Below, in pieces: positions 29,934 to 41,393 of a stretch of DNA of 64,000 nucleotides (within the stretch, counting starts at the first letter, position 1; every line of letters begins with the position of its first letter). The stretch lies in assembly GCA_031841125.1 (NCBI GenBank), contig CM063108.1, forward strand, positions 10,213,683-10,277,682, given 5' to 3'. The notes beneath the pieces are model-generated. The model worked only from the letters and a program-made list of their open reading frames with translations. It searched no databases and had not been told where the DNA came from. The DNA is from Acanthococcus lagerstroemiae. Its lineage: Eukaryota; Arthropoda; Insecta; Hemiptera; Eriococcidae. Both the position numbers and the translations under genes were made by a program.

Positions 29934-30549
29934 TTTGTTTCAGAAGACCGCGCAATATGCCATGAACGGAAGCATTTTCCCACTAACTCATAATACAAAT
30001 TCAGTAAGTCTATTACACCTGCTTTAAAATAAGAATGTGTTTTAGCTTATTGTGAATGAACCGTGAGCGTAACATACATAGCAACAGAAAATAACCGCTT
30101 ATCTGAAAGGGTTATTAATTTTTCCAGTTGTTCTTCAACCCATTGTGAATTTTCTCTCGATATTTCGTGACTGTTTGAACACTTGAATAACGTTGAAAAC
30201 CCCTTTTTGTGGATGCCTCCGAAAAACAGAAGTGTAATAAATTGGATATAATTGACAACATAAGTACGTAATTTGGTTTTCAGTTTTCAAAAGAACATAC
30301 GACAGCAAATGAGTAGTACACATATAAACGTTCAACTGGACGGAAAATTTAGCGTTACATGCGAAATGAAATAAAATCACAACGTAACATCTAAATCAGT
30401 CATTAAGGGGTTGGAATTTAGAAAAGCGGTGACCTCTGGGCAAATTAAATTGGAGAAAAGGGGTCTTCCAAACTTTGAGAAACACTAATTCTGACTGCCA
30501 TGCCAGACCAAAAATTGAAATTGAAGGAGATATTTCTTTAAATTTCAGT
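29934..30549. other. Upstream flank of gene B, nothing recognised
   Basis: Expected promoter region of gene B. No TATA or initiator is convincing, and no repeat was identified. Confidence 0.3.
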
Positions 30550-30930
30550 TATGTTATGGAATTAGGTACAGAAAAACGTCAGTAACCACGAATTTCTTGC
30601 CTACTTTGGCTACTCATATGGCAATGAAAAATTCGATATCGATTTTCATACAGACGTAGATCTTGTTGTCCAATCATCTAATTTTCCAATTCGACTCGAC
30701 GCTAAGGTTTTCTATTATACATTCAATATCGGAAAGTTGGGTAAGTTTTTCAAGAAGAGATACGAAATCGACTGCACAATAGTTTTTCTATACAAAATTC
30801 GATATCAATTAGGTATCGAATTATCGATCCAATCTTTGATAGCGACAAACGTGTCAACATGTCGAGTCGACAATTTATTATTGTTATAATTATTTGTCAA
30901 TATAATTCGGAATCAGATAATGCCAAGCAA
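30550..30930 (+). repeat. Dispersed repeat rich in TCGATA words, copy 2
   Basis: Aligns with 14550-14870 over most of its length with many substitutions. It is shorter than copy 1 at both ends. Confidence 0.65.
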
Positions 30931-31039
30931 GTGCCACTTAAATATTGGTGTCAACGCAATAGTATACGAAATGTAACAGAAATTATTAAATTAAAATGTT
31001 GAGTACAGTATCGAGCTCAGTGCTGATATGGCTGAAAAT

Positions 31040-31260
31040 AATAGATGGTACAAAATAGTTACAAAATGGAACTCTTACGAGCGGAGAAGACGGCTGGAAG
31101 ATTCGCTTTACGCTAGAGGGATGAAATTGTGAAAAATGTGGAAACCCAATGGATGAGAGTGGCACAGGACAGAACGGGATGGAAAAAAGTGGTGGAGGCC
31201 GTTGTCCCGCGGTGGGCTGATTAGACAGCGACGCACCTGAAATAAATGAAATAACGTTAC
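31040..31260 (+). mobile_element. LINE 3'-terminal fragment
   Basis: It encodes a short segment typical of the extreme C-terminus of LINE polymerases: DEIVKNVETQWMRVAQDRTG followed closely by a Trp and an EAVVPRW end, that is, the D...W...AQDR..W...E pattern. An AAATA-rich tail follows near 31310. This is a 5'-truncated insertion. Confidence 0.65.
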
Positions 31261-32199
31261 GGGTATTTACTAAGTCCTCAGTCTATTTGTGGTTGTAAAT
31301 AAATAAATAATAAATAACTGAAACGGTTCATTTTGTTTTTTCGTTCTCTTTTCTCCCTCCTGGGGGAGCGGGGGGGGGGGGGGGGTCCATGCCGTGCTGG
31401 CTAGCTCTTTACCACTGATCTTTTTTTCCCCTCTGTGAATCATCCGGCCTGGACAGGAAACACCATTCTCTTTTTCTGTATCATATCGAACCAGTTCCTT
31501 TCAAAAAAAAAAAACTACCCTCGTTTTTTTTTCGTACAATTCGTCTCTAACCAACTGGTCCAGACAAGTAAAAAGGTATTGTTTAGTTTCGCCTGCTCGA
31601 TGTCGGGTGATTCCAAAAGGAAGGATATAGTATACAGTCGATTCGGAAATACAAAAAACGTTCGTCGGTTGCTCCATCGTTGGTTTTCAATTTTTTTTTA
31701 TTTAAACAAATGGTAATAACTTAGTGCGGGGCCAGTACCGAAAATCCCACAGCATTCTACGACGCAACTGTTTTATGTGTAAATAAAAAAGCGCGCGGAA
31801 TTTTAGTTGATGAACAAACGTGATATGGTGATAACCAAACGATGATGATTTCCTTTTTGATTTTTCCTCAAATCTATATCATAAATTGAGCTACGCAGCA
31901 CACTGGCGGAAAGCATATTGGAGATTTCAGAAATCATAACGGCTAATAAAATAAGTACGGTAACGAATTTTCAATTATTATACTAAACTTAATGGAAATT
32001 TTACACCTAAATGAATTTATGTATCTTCATTTTATTTTAAAAATCAACATTTGTCTAGTGAAATCGAAAAATAAGACCAGCTGTTGCATTCGCAGCCTCT
32101 CGTCAGTAATTTTTCCTTTTTTCTACATTCATATTCTTTACCCCTTATCGTTTCCGATAACAGTGTACTTTGATATTCATATCACGATTGTCAAAAAAC
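31261..32199. other. Region upstream of Gypsy-1 gag
   Basis: It contains (AAAT)n-like sequence near 31300, a 17-bp G-run near 31368, and AT-rich DNA that may include the leader or LTR of Gypsy-1. No LTR pair could be found. Confidence 0.3.
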
Positions 32200-33060
32200 T
32201 CTTAACAGAAGACGACGCAGCCGATCTCGAAAAAATATTGCATACTGCCAACTCCATGGTGACCGCCGTAGAACAAGCATAGGGACTTTCCTCATCGACG
32301 GAGCCAGAAATTCACGCCGTTAACAGGCAAAATAAACCAAATCAGCGGCCGTTCCCATCATCAATGGAGGTAAAAAATGCTAAAAGTCAGGAAAAAGGTA
32401 AAACAAATTTTAAATATGATAAATCGAGTAATTCCAAGCGTGAACGCGAATCCGATAAATCGAATAATTTAAAACGTGATCGTGACTTTTTTAATAATTA
32501 CTAAAAATACAAACAATCCCAGCCGCCTAAAAAAGAATGCGGGAGATGCGGTTATACGCATAATTTTCGAGAATGCCCGGCTTATGGGAAAATTTGTAAC
32601 AAATGTCAGAAAGAGAATCATTTCAACAGAGTATGCAAAGCTAGGGATGTAAATTTATTGAATTTAAAAGACAACCAAACGTCGGACAGCGAATCTAACT
32701 ACAGCATAGGTATTATTAGAAAAATAAACAAAATATCTGAATTATCTCCGTGGCATATAAAAATAAAAATTAATAACTCAAACATTATTGTTCAACTAGA
32801 TACAGGAGCTGACGTAAATTTAATACCCTTTAATATTTTTAAGAAATGAAGTTATCAACCAAACATGATCAAAAACTCAAAAGACATTTTAAAATCGTAT
32901 AACAAGACCGTTATTCCGTTAATGGGCACATGTTCTATTAAATGCACCATTCAAAGTGAAGTAACAAATATTAATTTCCATGTAACGAGGGAAACCAAGA
33001 ATAAAGTGATTATAGGAGGCGAAACATATAACAATTTAAAACTTATACAACATACTAGGG
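32200..33060 (+). pseudogene. Gypsy-1 gag C-terminus and protease (broken)
   Basis: One frame carries the end of a Ty3/Gypsy gag and the start of pol. Two CCHC zinc knuckles lie at about 32539-32637 (CGRCGYTHNFREC and CNKCQKENHFNRVC). The retropepsin active-site motif IVQLDTGADVN lies near 32790-32820 and the flap and C-terminal IIGGETYN near 33010. Stops lie at 32280-32282 (TAG), 32502-32504 (TAA) and 32847-32849 (TGA), all in the same frame, so it is a pseudogene by point mutation. The reading ends at the insertion junction near 33060 and resumes at 42741. Confidence 0.85.
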
Positions 33061-33107
33061 GGCTCCGCCCCCTGCCCGCTTCGCGGGCCCACCCCCGGAG
33101 TTAATGA
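33060..33107. repeat. GC-rich palindromic junction sequence
   Basis: GGGGGCTCCGCCCCC and GCCCGCTTCGCGGGC are two consecutive perfect GC-only hairpins with TCC/TTC loops, followed by CCACCCCCGGAG, in otherwise AT-rich DNA. They sit exactly where Gypsy-1 reading stops, so they mark one end of whatever was inserted. The element type is unknown. Confidence 0.6.
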
Positions 33108-33844
33108 AATATAGGTTAATTTGCACTATAGAAACACAGAATTTATTTTATTTATATAGGAAAAAAAGTTAACCTCTATGAGGATGCACCTATTATCATT
33201 ACACAGAGATACACCTTATGTAAATATCAAACTACAGTACGAGTATATGCATATACTGTAACTATTTCAAATTTAGAAGTGTCCACTGCAGGTAAAGTCG
33301 TTGATACATAGAGATAGATGTTCTCATACTGTCCGAGAGAAAAAAGCAGTTTTAATCAAAACATGTATTTTTTTGACTTCACATCAAGTTTACTGTTTCA
33401 AGGGAGACACATTGGAAATGTTAAACAAAGGCTAAAGAAATCAAGTAAAACTTCATTTTTCTACATGCACAGTTCTAATTATGGATTTTAAATATGACAG
33501 GTTATGTCATAACAAATGTATTAATATTATTCAGAAGTGAGTTTATCTACTTTACATATGAAAAACAATATAGCCTATTACATGCAAAAAATTGAATTTT
33601 GTTTAGGCTTTACTCCATTTTAATTCATTATCGATCGAGTAACCATTTTTTACGATTTTTCGGACTTCTGAGTATACGTTCCCTTCTGAAATTTCTAGTT
33701 ATGGTCCCTAGAGAGAAATTCAAGAACATAAAAATACTACATAAATCAATGATTTGTGAGTTAAATACTATTACGGCTACAAATTTCACTGTTCTGATAT
33801 ACCTTATGACTCTTTAAAAGACTTCGAACAAAAAAATAAACAGG
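33108..33844. other. Unrecognised AT-rich stretch
   Basis: It lies between the GC-rich junction and the satellite array. No coding or repeat structure is recognised. Confidence 0.35.
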
Positions 33845-34575
33845 GGCTCACGGAAAATTATTTCTTAAGCCGACCAAATGGAGAATTCAATTTCCGAAGT
33901 TGGGGTCGGGGTCAACCCAACGGATCCACAATAGATCTGAATCGAAAAAAGTTAACCATGAATAATCTTGAGAGGCTGAAAGATCGAGAATTAGATTTGC
34001 GGAATTGGGGTGGAGACAATCCATCGGGTCCACAATATTATATTATTATTTTTATTTACTGAGAGTGTTATTGCCTTTTGCTGCTATAATCTAACTATTA
34101 TTAAAACAAACGTAAATTATTAGAAGAGGGTTAACGTATTATTTGAATTGAAAAAGTAAGACGTTCACCAAGAATAACATTGAGAAGCCGGAAAATCGAG
34201 TTTTAGATTTTCGTCGTAGGTGGGAGAGTTATTCCTTGATCCACAAAAGATCTCGATTAAAAATAAGGGGCTTATGGAAAATTGTTTTTCAACATCTACA
34301 ATCAAGAATCTGATTATCGGAGTTGGGGTGCGGTCAACCCCTCGGAATCACAAATTATTTCAATCAAGAAAAATAAAGTTCACCAACAAAAACTCGAAAG
34401 TATACTCTTTTGGTGTAGGGGGCGCGAGTCCACGTTTCCAGTGTACAAAATGTAGCAGTTGAAAAAAGGGGAGGTTTACGTAAAAGAATTCAGAAATTTG
34501 AAGAATCGAGAATTAGATTTCCAGAGTTCAGGGCGGGCTTCACCCCTCAAGTCCACAATAGCTTCCGTCTTTCAG
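33845..34575. repeat. Degenerate satellite, block 1 (about 105-bp unit)
   Basis: Units contain GAAAAATCGAGAATTAGATT, then CGGAGTTGGGGTGGGGTC, ACCCCTCGG.TCCACAA and a GATTTCGATCGAAAAAATAA-like end. This block holds about five to six units, interrupted by an unrelated 35-bp TATTATT stretch near 34035. Segment 34096-34562 is nearly duplicated at 39796-40268. Confidence 0.8.
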
Positions 34576-34740
34576 TTCCACGTTCTCGTCAGAGAACTGG
34601 GGCCCTGGGTGGCAAAGATAAGCGCAGGATAAAAAAAAAATGGAAAAGCTACGTGGAGGCGTATGCCCAAAAATGGGCGGAGGTACTTACACACACGCAC
34701 ACGTTTGGTCGACGAACGGCGCAAAATGTGTCTGCCCATT
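34575..34740 (+). mobile_element. Probable LINE 3'-terminal scrap
   Basis: A short frame W.SYVEAYAQKWAEV resembles the end of the LINE at 41390-42470 (REMVETYALKWAG). It is bounded by satellite on the left. Confidence 0.4.
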
Positions 34741-34894
34741 AAAATTTTTCAATCTCATTATTTCTCTCTAAATTGATCAGCGCCGCCGCACGTTTTTCGA
34801 CTGTCGTCGCAACATACGCTTCTTTCATTTTTGTAAGTATTTTATAAATGCAGGCGGCGGCGCACCGGCCATTTGCCCGAATCGCCCTATGACT

Positions 34895-35155
34895 TATCCG
34901 CCCCTGGAAGAGGCTCAAGGTGATAGGTCCACTTTCATTGAGTAGACTGTAAAAAATACATGTATGCGCTTTGTAATACAGTACAAACATAAAGATGTAT
35001 GCACTGTGATGAAATTAGGAGGCTCATAGTGTACTAAAGAACCTTCAGATGTAAGTAGCATCTTCTGGATGCCCCGTGTAATGAAAGCGAGGTCTCATTC
35101 AGAAAATAAATATTTGTGTTTGAAACCATAATGCATTGCAAAGGAGTAGTTGATT
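34895..35155 (-). repeat. 260-bp inverted repeat, left copy
   Basis: Reverse complement of 40960-41228 at roughly 85% by eye: shared words GAGGCTCAAGGTGATAGGTC, CACTTTCATTGAGTAGAC, CCCCGTGTAATGAAAGCGAG and AACCATAATGCATTGCAAAG. With the right copy it brackets about 5.8 kb. Confidence 0.8.
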
Positions 35156-35159
35156 TCAG

Positions 35160-37110
35160 CAGGTTTTCAAGTTACTGGCCTACCTATCTTTCCTTTTCTT
35201 TGCAGCGTATCCATAGTTGAGTACTTTTACTCCCTATTTGTTGCTATCTGCCCTCGCCAGATGCCCCACATATTTCCACTTAAATTGTTCGACATTATAT
35301 CCTATATCCTCGCCTCCAGCCATTTCGTACAGTTTTTCATTTGAAATTTTGTCTACCCATCGTAGTCCTAGAAGTTTCCTCAACATAGATCTGAACGTAA
35401 TTTGTAGCTTCACGATTTGTCTCCTGTAAGGGAACAGGTTTGTACTCCATACTTGAGGGCTGGTACCGTTGAGCTATTTAGTGCTTCCATTTTGAGGAAG
35501 GTGTTGAAATTCCGGCAAAAAATACATTTTAATGCCCAGAGGTTGTTCCACCCCTGTTTAATACGCCCTCATAATTCCTTTATCTCTTTCTTCGAAACTA
35601 ATAATCTGTCCCACAGATATTCGATTCTGTTACCTCTTCTATCTCTTGCCCATCGATTATTAGATTTTTTCTTTCCACTCTTCTGATTATTTTTGATTAG
35701 CTACCATTCAGTTTGAGGCCAGCTTTTTTGCATTCCCTCAATAGCTTTTCTGCCATTTTCTTCAACTCCTTACTATTTTCTGTAAATAAGATAATATAGT
35801 TTGCGTACCTTAAATTACTTAGAAATTCTCCATTTATTTTTAGTCCCCTTCTTTTCCACTTCAGATTGCGAAATACATCTTCCAAAATGCAGTTGAAGAG
35901 GTTTGGCGACAAGGTATCCCCTTGTTGAACTCCGCTCCCAATTTTGAATTCCCTCCCTTTGCTTTTAAGGCTAGCTCTTGCACTCGAATTTGCATAGCAA
36001 TTCTGTATATGACTTTAATAAACCCACTTTCAATTCCCTTATTTTCCAGTGCTTTTAACATATACTTATGATCCACTGAATCAACTGCCTCATGAAAGCC
36101 TATGCAAAATATTTCAATTTCTACATCATATTCGTGTGTTTTTTCAATAATTTGGCTCACAACGAAAATATTCTTTACAGTTGAGAAGCCTTTTCTGAAT
36201 CTCGCCTGTTCACTCCCCTGATGATTTGAATCCAGATGGTTATACATACGTCTTTTTAAGACTGCCATACATGCTTGAAAGATGTTCGATGTTAAGCATA
36301 TTGGCCTGTAATTTTCAATGTGTTCCTCCCTCCTTGTTTGTGTAATAATATTATTTTGGCCAAGTTCCACTGTTTTGGACATGTTTTCATAATTCCGATT
36401 TTGTTGAATATTTTAACCTGGTGTGGCACTCTCTGATCGCCAAACCTTTTCAGCATTTCGTTCGTAATTCCATCCGGTCCTGGGGCTATGTCATTTTTCA
36501 GTCTACATTTTTAGTACGTATTCCACTTCTCTCTCCATTATTTCCGGGATTTCTTCCTCCTTTCACCCTCCAGTTTTTGCTATTTTCATGAGCTCGTTTT
36601 GCTCGCGGTAGAAGTCCTCGTAAAAAATTGTTGCTGTCTCTAGAATTTGTTCTTGATTCTTAGTCACTTTTCCTGTCTGATCTTTTAGCTTTAGCATAAC
36701 GTCTCTCCCGCCATCGAGTTCGAGCCTAACTTTTTTGGTGGACCAACTTTTTTCCAAAATATCTGGAATTCTTTTCTAATCATATTTCTTAATATGTTCT
36801 CTAACATTTTTCTTCACCAATTTTTGTATTTTAGTTCGCTTAGGTTTGTCCAATGGTGTTTTATTTCTATTTTTCCAAAGGTTATTCTTCCTGATTCGAG
36901 AGTCTATTTTGAAAGCTTATCCCTGGTTTTCTCTTTAACCCTCGTCACTCCAAACTCTTCAACCGTGTTTTTTAAAGCTTGATCCATACTGTCGTAAAAA
37001 TTTTCCTCGACTTTCATTTCCTCTTGCACTGATTTTAGTTTCTGGCGTGCGTCCTCTTCCTTTCTGACTGGGATAATCCGCCTTCTTCTCCCTTTACCCT
37101 TCCTGTGATT
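35160..37110 (-). mobile_element. LINE body with RT domain, frame-broken
   Basis: On the minus strand, from high to low coordinates: IAPGPDGITNEMLKRFG near 36500 (pre-RT motif), YRPICLTSNIFQACM near 36300, FIKVIYR near 36020, then the catalytic block near 35800 where FADD-type residues read YANY, and a GLKLNGS motif. Several frameshifts and stops separate them. The altered catalytic box and broken frames mean no active enzyme. It is flanked by satellite on both sides. Confidence 0.85.
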
Positions 37111-37578
37111 TTCATACTGGACTCACTGCGCCGGGATGCTCAATTACTTATCCACATGAGATTTCAATTCACAGAGGGTCGCCAATAAAGTCTCGAAAAT
37201 TGAGAAACAGATTTTCGAAGTTAGAGGTGGGGGACACCCCTCCAACTCATGAAAGATGAAATAGGAAAAATAAAAAGTTCAACCAGATCCGAAAAATCGA
37301 TAGTTAAATTTTCAAAGCTGGGGCGAAAATCTATCTCTTGGCTTCACAAAACTACCGATCGAAACAAATAATCAAGTTTATGAAATATAAGTTTCAAAAT
37401 TCGAACAACCGGGAAAAAGGGGGTCACCTCTCGAGTCCACAAAAGATTCAGATCGTGCGAATAAAAACTACTCGAAGAATAAGCATTAAATTTTGAAGAA
37501 TCAGGAATTAAATTTTCAACGCCTGAGGCGGGGATCCACCATCGGATCGCCAAAACAATTAGATGGAAAAAAAAATTT

Positions 37579-37825
37579 GTGACTGTCCATACTGAAAGGG
37601 CACTTCGGTCCAAAAAAATCGACTTTGAGATTATGTTCGATTTTGGTAGGTCAAAGAGTACTGTTTAACACTGTGAGTCTCTGAACTCGAAAAAGCAAAA
37701 GTGATAGAGCGCAAGAGTGGACGTCTATAGGCTATCGCGTTCTCGAGATTCCCGTTTGAATCTTTAAGTGTCTCCTGTAAAATTAATGTTTTGGACCGAC
37801 GTGCCCTTTTAATTTGGACGGTCAC
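37579..37825. mobile_element. Miniature element inserted in the satellite
   Basis: GTGACTGTCCATACTGAAAG at the left and the complement of GTGACCGTCCAAATTAAAAG at the right, both followed by GGGCAC.TCGGTCCAAAA, form about 37-bp terminal inverted repeats. The superfamily is not assigned. The flanks share only ATTT. Confidence 0.75.
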
Positions 37826-39795
37826 ATTTATCGAAAAATAATGTTTAAAGTGGATAAACGGCTGCACGAAAGATCCCAATTGAAAAAATAAAAAGGTCTC
37901 CAAAAATATTTTTAAAGACCGAAAAATTGAGAATTCTACTCCTCGGGTCCACAAAACACTTCCGATCAGAACAAAAGAGTTTCAAGGAGAATTATTTCTT
38001 AAGTCTGAAAAATCGAGAATTTGATTTTCGGAGTTGGGAGTGGGGTCCACCCCTTAGATGCACAAAGTAGTTAGATCGACAAAATAAGGGGTTCGCGGAA
38101 AAGTACTGTTCAAGACGGAAAATCATGCATTAGACTCACAGAATTGGGAGCGGGGTGCACTCCTCAGCCCCCAAAAATCTACGAATTGAAAAAATAAAAA
38201 GGTTACCAAAAAGTATTTTTATAGGCCAAAAATTCGTGAATTAGAATGTTCGGACTTGTGGGTGGGGGCACCACCCTTCGAGTCCACAGAAGGCTTAATA
38301 CAACAACTATGGTTTTACGGAAAACAATTTTTCAAGCCTGTAGATTTTCGGCGTGTAAGTGGGGGTCCACCCCTTGGATCCATAAAAGACTTCGATCCAA
38401 CATAAATATAAGTTTAGCAAAAAATTATTTTTAAGCCTGAAAAATCGAGATTTTAATTTCCAAGTCTGGGGTGGGGTCAACTCTTCGGTCTCACATAAGA
38501 TTTCAATTGAAAAAATAAACAATCACCAGGAATAAATTTGAGAGGCTGAAAATCGAGAATTAGATTTCTGGGGTTAGGGTGAGGGTTTACCCCTCAGATC
38601 CACAAAACACTTCGATTAACAAAATAAGAGGTTTCAGACAATCGTCGTTCAAGCCTGAAAAATCGAGACAAATGTCCGAAGTTAAGAGTGTGGTCAACCC
38701 CTCGGAGAAATGAAGAGTTCATCAAAAATAATTTTAAAGGCCGAAAAATCAAGAATTGTTGAGGGCAAGAATCCACCTTTCGAGTCTAAAAAATGTGGCA
38801 ATCGAAATGAGAGGAGGTTTATGAAAGATACTTCAGACGTTGAAAAATCGAGAATTAGATTTCCGGAGTTCAGGATGGGCTCCACCCCTCAAGTCCGCAA
38901 TAGATTTTATCAAAAAAACAAAAATAAATATTTAATAATTCAAAATCGAAAATTAGACTTTCGGAGTTGCGGGTGTAGGTTTACCATTCAGATCCACAAA
39001 ATACTTCGACCAACGAAACAGAGGTTCACGGAACATTATTGTTCAAGACTGAAAAATCGAGAAGTAGACTTCCAGAGGCGAAAAATATTTTTAAAGGGCA
39101 AAAAATCGAAAATTAGATTTTCGGAATTGGGGTGGGATTCCACTCCTCGGGTCCAACAAAGACTTCGATCAGAAAAATAAGGGGATCGCCGAAAATTATC
39201 TTTCACGTCAGAAAAATCGAGTATTAGATTTCCAGGGTTGGGGCCGGGTCAACCCATCGGGACTGAACCATTTGACCCCGCAAATGATAACAACTGAAAC
39301 GTGGAAAAGGTCACTAAAAATATTTCTAAAGGCCAAAAAATCGAGAATTAGATTTTCGGAGTTCGGGTGGGGTACCACCCCGCGGCTCCACCAAAGACTT
39401 CGATCAGAAAAATAAGGGGGTTCATCGAAAATTATTTTTCACGTCAGAAAAATCGAGAATTTGATTTCCAGAGTTGGAGGTGGGGTCACCACATCGGGAC
39501 CACAATAGATTTGAATCGAAAAATTAAAAATTTCATCAAGAATAAATCTGAAAGCCCGGAAAATCGAGATTTATATTTTAGCAGGCAACGGGGGGGGGGG
39601 GATCTATCCCTTGGGTCTACATATGATTTCGATCGAACAATAGAAGGGTTATGGAAAATCAGCTTTCAATACCTACCAAACAAGAATTTCATGACCGGAG
39701 TTGGGGGCGAGGAATCTTCCCCTCTGACCCATATACATCGATTAACAAAGTAAAGGGTCCAAAGAAAACTATTGTTGAAGACTGAAGAATCAAGA

Positions 39796-40268
39796 TTATT
39801 AAAACAAACGTAAATTATTAGAAGAGGATTAACATATTATTTGAATTGAAAAAATAAGTCGTTCTCCAGGAATAACTTTGAGAAGCTGAAAAATCGAGTT
39901 TTTTTGATTTTCGTCGTGGGTGGGAGAGTTATTCCTTGATCCACAAAAGATCTCGATTAAAAATAAGGGGTTTATGGAAAATTGTTTTTCAACATCTATA
40001 ATCGAGAATTTGATTTCTGGAGGTGGGATGTGGTCTACCCCACGGATCCACGAATTATTTCAATAAATAAATAAATAAAAAAGTTCACCAACGAAAACTC
40101 GAAAATATACTCTTTTGGTGTTGGGGGCGCGACTCTACTTTTCCCGTGTAGAAAATGTATCAGTTGAAAAAAGCGGAGGCTTACGTAAAACAATTCAGAA
40201 ATTTGAAGAATCGAGAATTAGATTTTCAGAGTTCAGGACGGGCTTCACCCCTCAAGTCCACAATAGAT
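39796..40268. repeat. Higher-order satellite block, second copy
   Basis: This segment repeats 34096-34562 with high similarity, much higher than between neighbouring units. Shared stretches include ACAAACGTAAATTATTAGAA, GGGAGAGTTATTCCTTGATC and ATACTCTTTTGGTGT.GGGGG. The copies are 5.7 kb apart in the same orientation. Confidence 0.85.
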
Positions 40269-40959
40269 TTTATTCAAAAAAATTAAAGGTTCACGAAAAA
40301 TGAATATTGAAGTCCGAAGATTCGAGAATTTGATTTTCGGAGTTGGGGTTGAGGGTCCACATGTCGAATCCACAAAATACTTCGATCAATAAAATAAGGG
40401 GTTCGCGGAAAATTATCGTTCAAGCCTGAAAAATCGATAATTAGACTTCCGGAGTTGAGGTGATGGTCCACCCCTCGGAACCACAACAGACTTAAACAAT
40501 CGAAAATCATTTTTCACGTCAGAAATATCGAGAGTTTGATTTGCAGAGTTGAGGGCGGGGTCAGCTCATCGGGACTCAACCATTAGACCCCACAAATGAT
40601 TACAACTGAAAAACGGAAAAGGTCACTAAAAAGATTTTTAAAGGCCAAAAAATTGAGGATTCGATTTTCGGGGTTGGGGGTGGGGTTCCATTCCTCGGAT
40701 CCACAAAATAATTTAGAAGTTTGAAGAATCGAATGTTATATTTTTGGAGTTAGGGTGGGGGTCTACCCCAGGTTCCACAAATTACTTCGATCAACAAATT
40801 AAGAGGTTCACAAATTCGAGAATTAGACTTCTGGAATTGGACCCACGAAAGATTCCAATTGCAAAAATTAACAGAGGTCATCAAAAATATTCTTCAAGGC
40901 CGAAAAATCGAGAATTAGATTTTCGGTGTTAGGGTGGGGAGCACCTTCCGTTTTTCAGT

Positions 40960-41228
40960 TACATGTTTAAAACTGCTGAAATGAGCTATTCCTTTGCAAT
41001 GTATTATGGTTTCATACACAAACATTTATTTTCTGAATGAGGCCTCGCTTTCATTACACGGGGCATCCACAAGATGGCTATTTACATCTGAAAGTTTTTT
41101 GGTACACTGTGGGCCCCCTAATTTCGTCTCAGTGCGCACATCTTTCTGTTGTACTGTATTACAAAGCACATACATGTGTTTCTTTACGGTCTACTCAATG
41201 AAAGTGGACCTATCACCTTGAGCCTCTT
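40960..41228 (+). repeat. 260-bp inverted repeat, right copy
   Basis: Partner of 34895-35155 in opposite orientation. It is immediately followed by a short satellite remnant (41229-41310). Confidence 0.8.
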
Positions 41229-41316
41229 CCCCTACGGCAAACATACCCTCTGGACCCACATAAGATTTCAATTAAAAAATAAACAGTCACCAAAAATGAC
41301 AGCATAGGTGTAGTCA

Positions 41317-41318
<2 letters not shown>

Positions 41319-41367
<49 letters not shown>

Positions 41368-41393
41368 TAATGACAATAATAATAATAATAATG
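41319..41393. repeat. (AAT)n microsatellite at a LINE 3' end
   Basis: About 20 AAT units with two interruptions. It lies directly at the 3' end of the minus-strand LINE 41390-42470, as expected for the simple-repeat tails of some LINE clades. Confidence 0.95.

Larger units (their letters stand above)
37155..40945. repeat. Degenerate satellite, block 2 (about 105-bp unit)
   Basis: Roughly 30 units or unit remnants of the same family as block 1, in one orientation. AAAATCGAG words recur near 38443, 38549, 38661, 38843, 39105, 39211, 39341, 39449 and 39561. Unit length varies from about 90 to 120 bp. Purine-rich, G-rich and CCACCCCTCGG portions alternate. The several 60-150-residue frames over it are accidental. 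It is interrupted by the element at 37579-37825. Confidence 0.88.

Noticed and set aside
38710..39753. Two basic frames of 128-156 residues
   Set aside because: They translate the satellite units; neighbouring units do not keep the frame.
17525..41393. CRISPR-like arrays
   Set aside because: The regular repeats are microsatellites and satellites without unique spacers of constant length; the DNA is eukaryotic.
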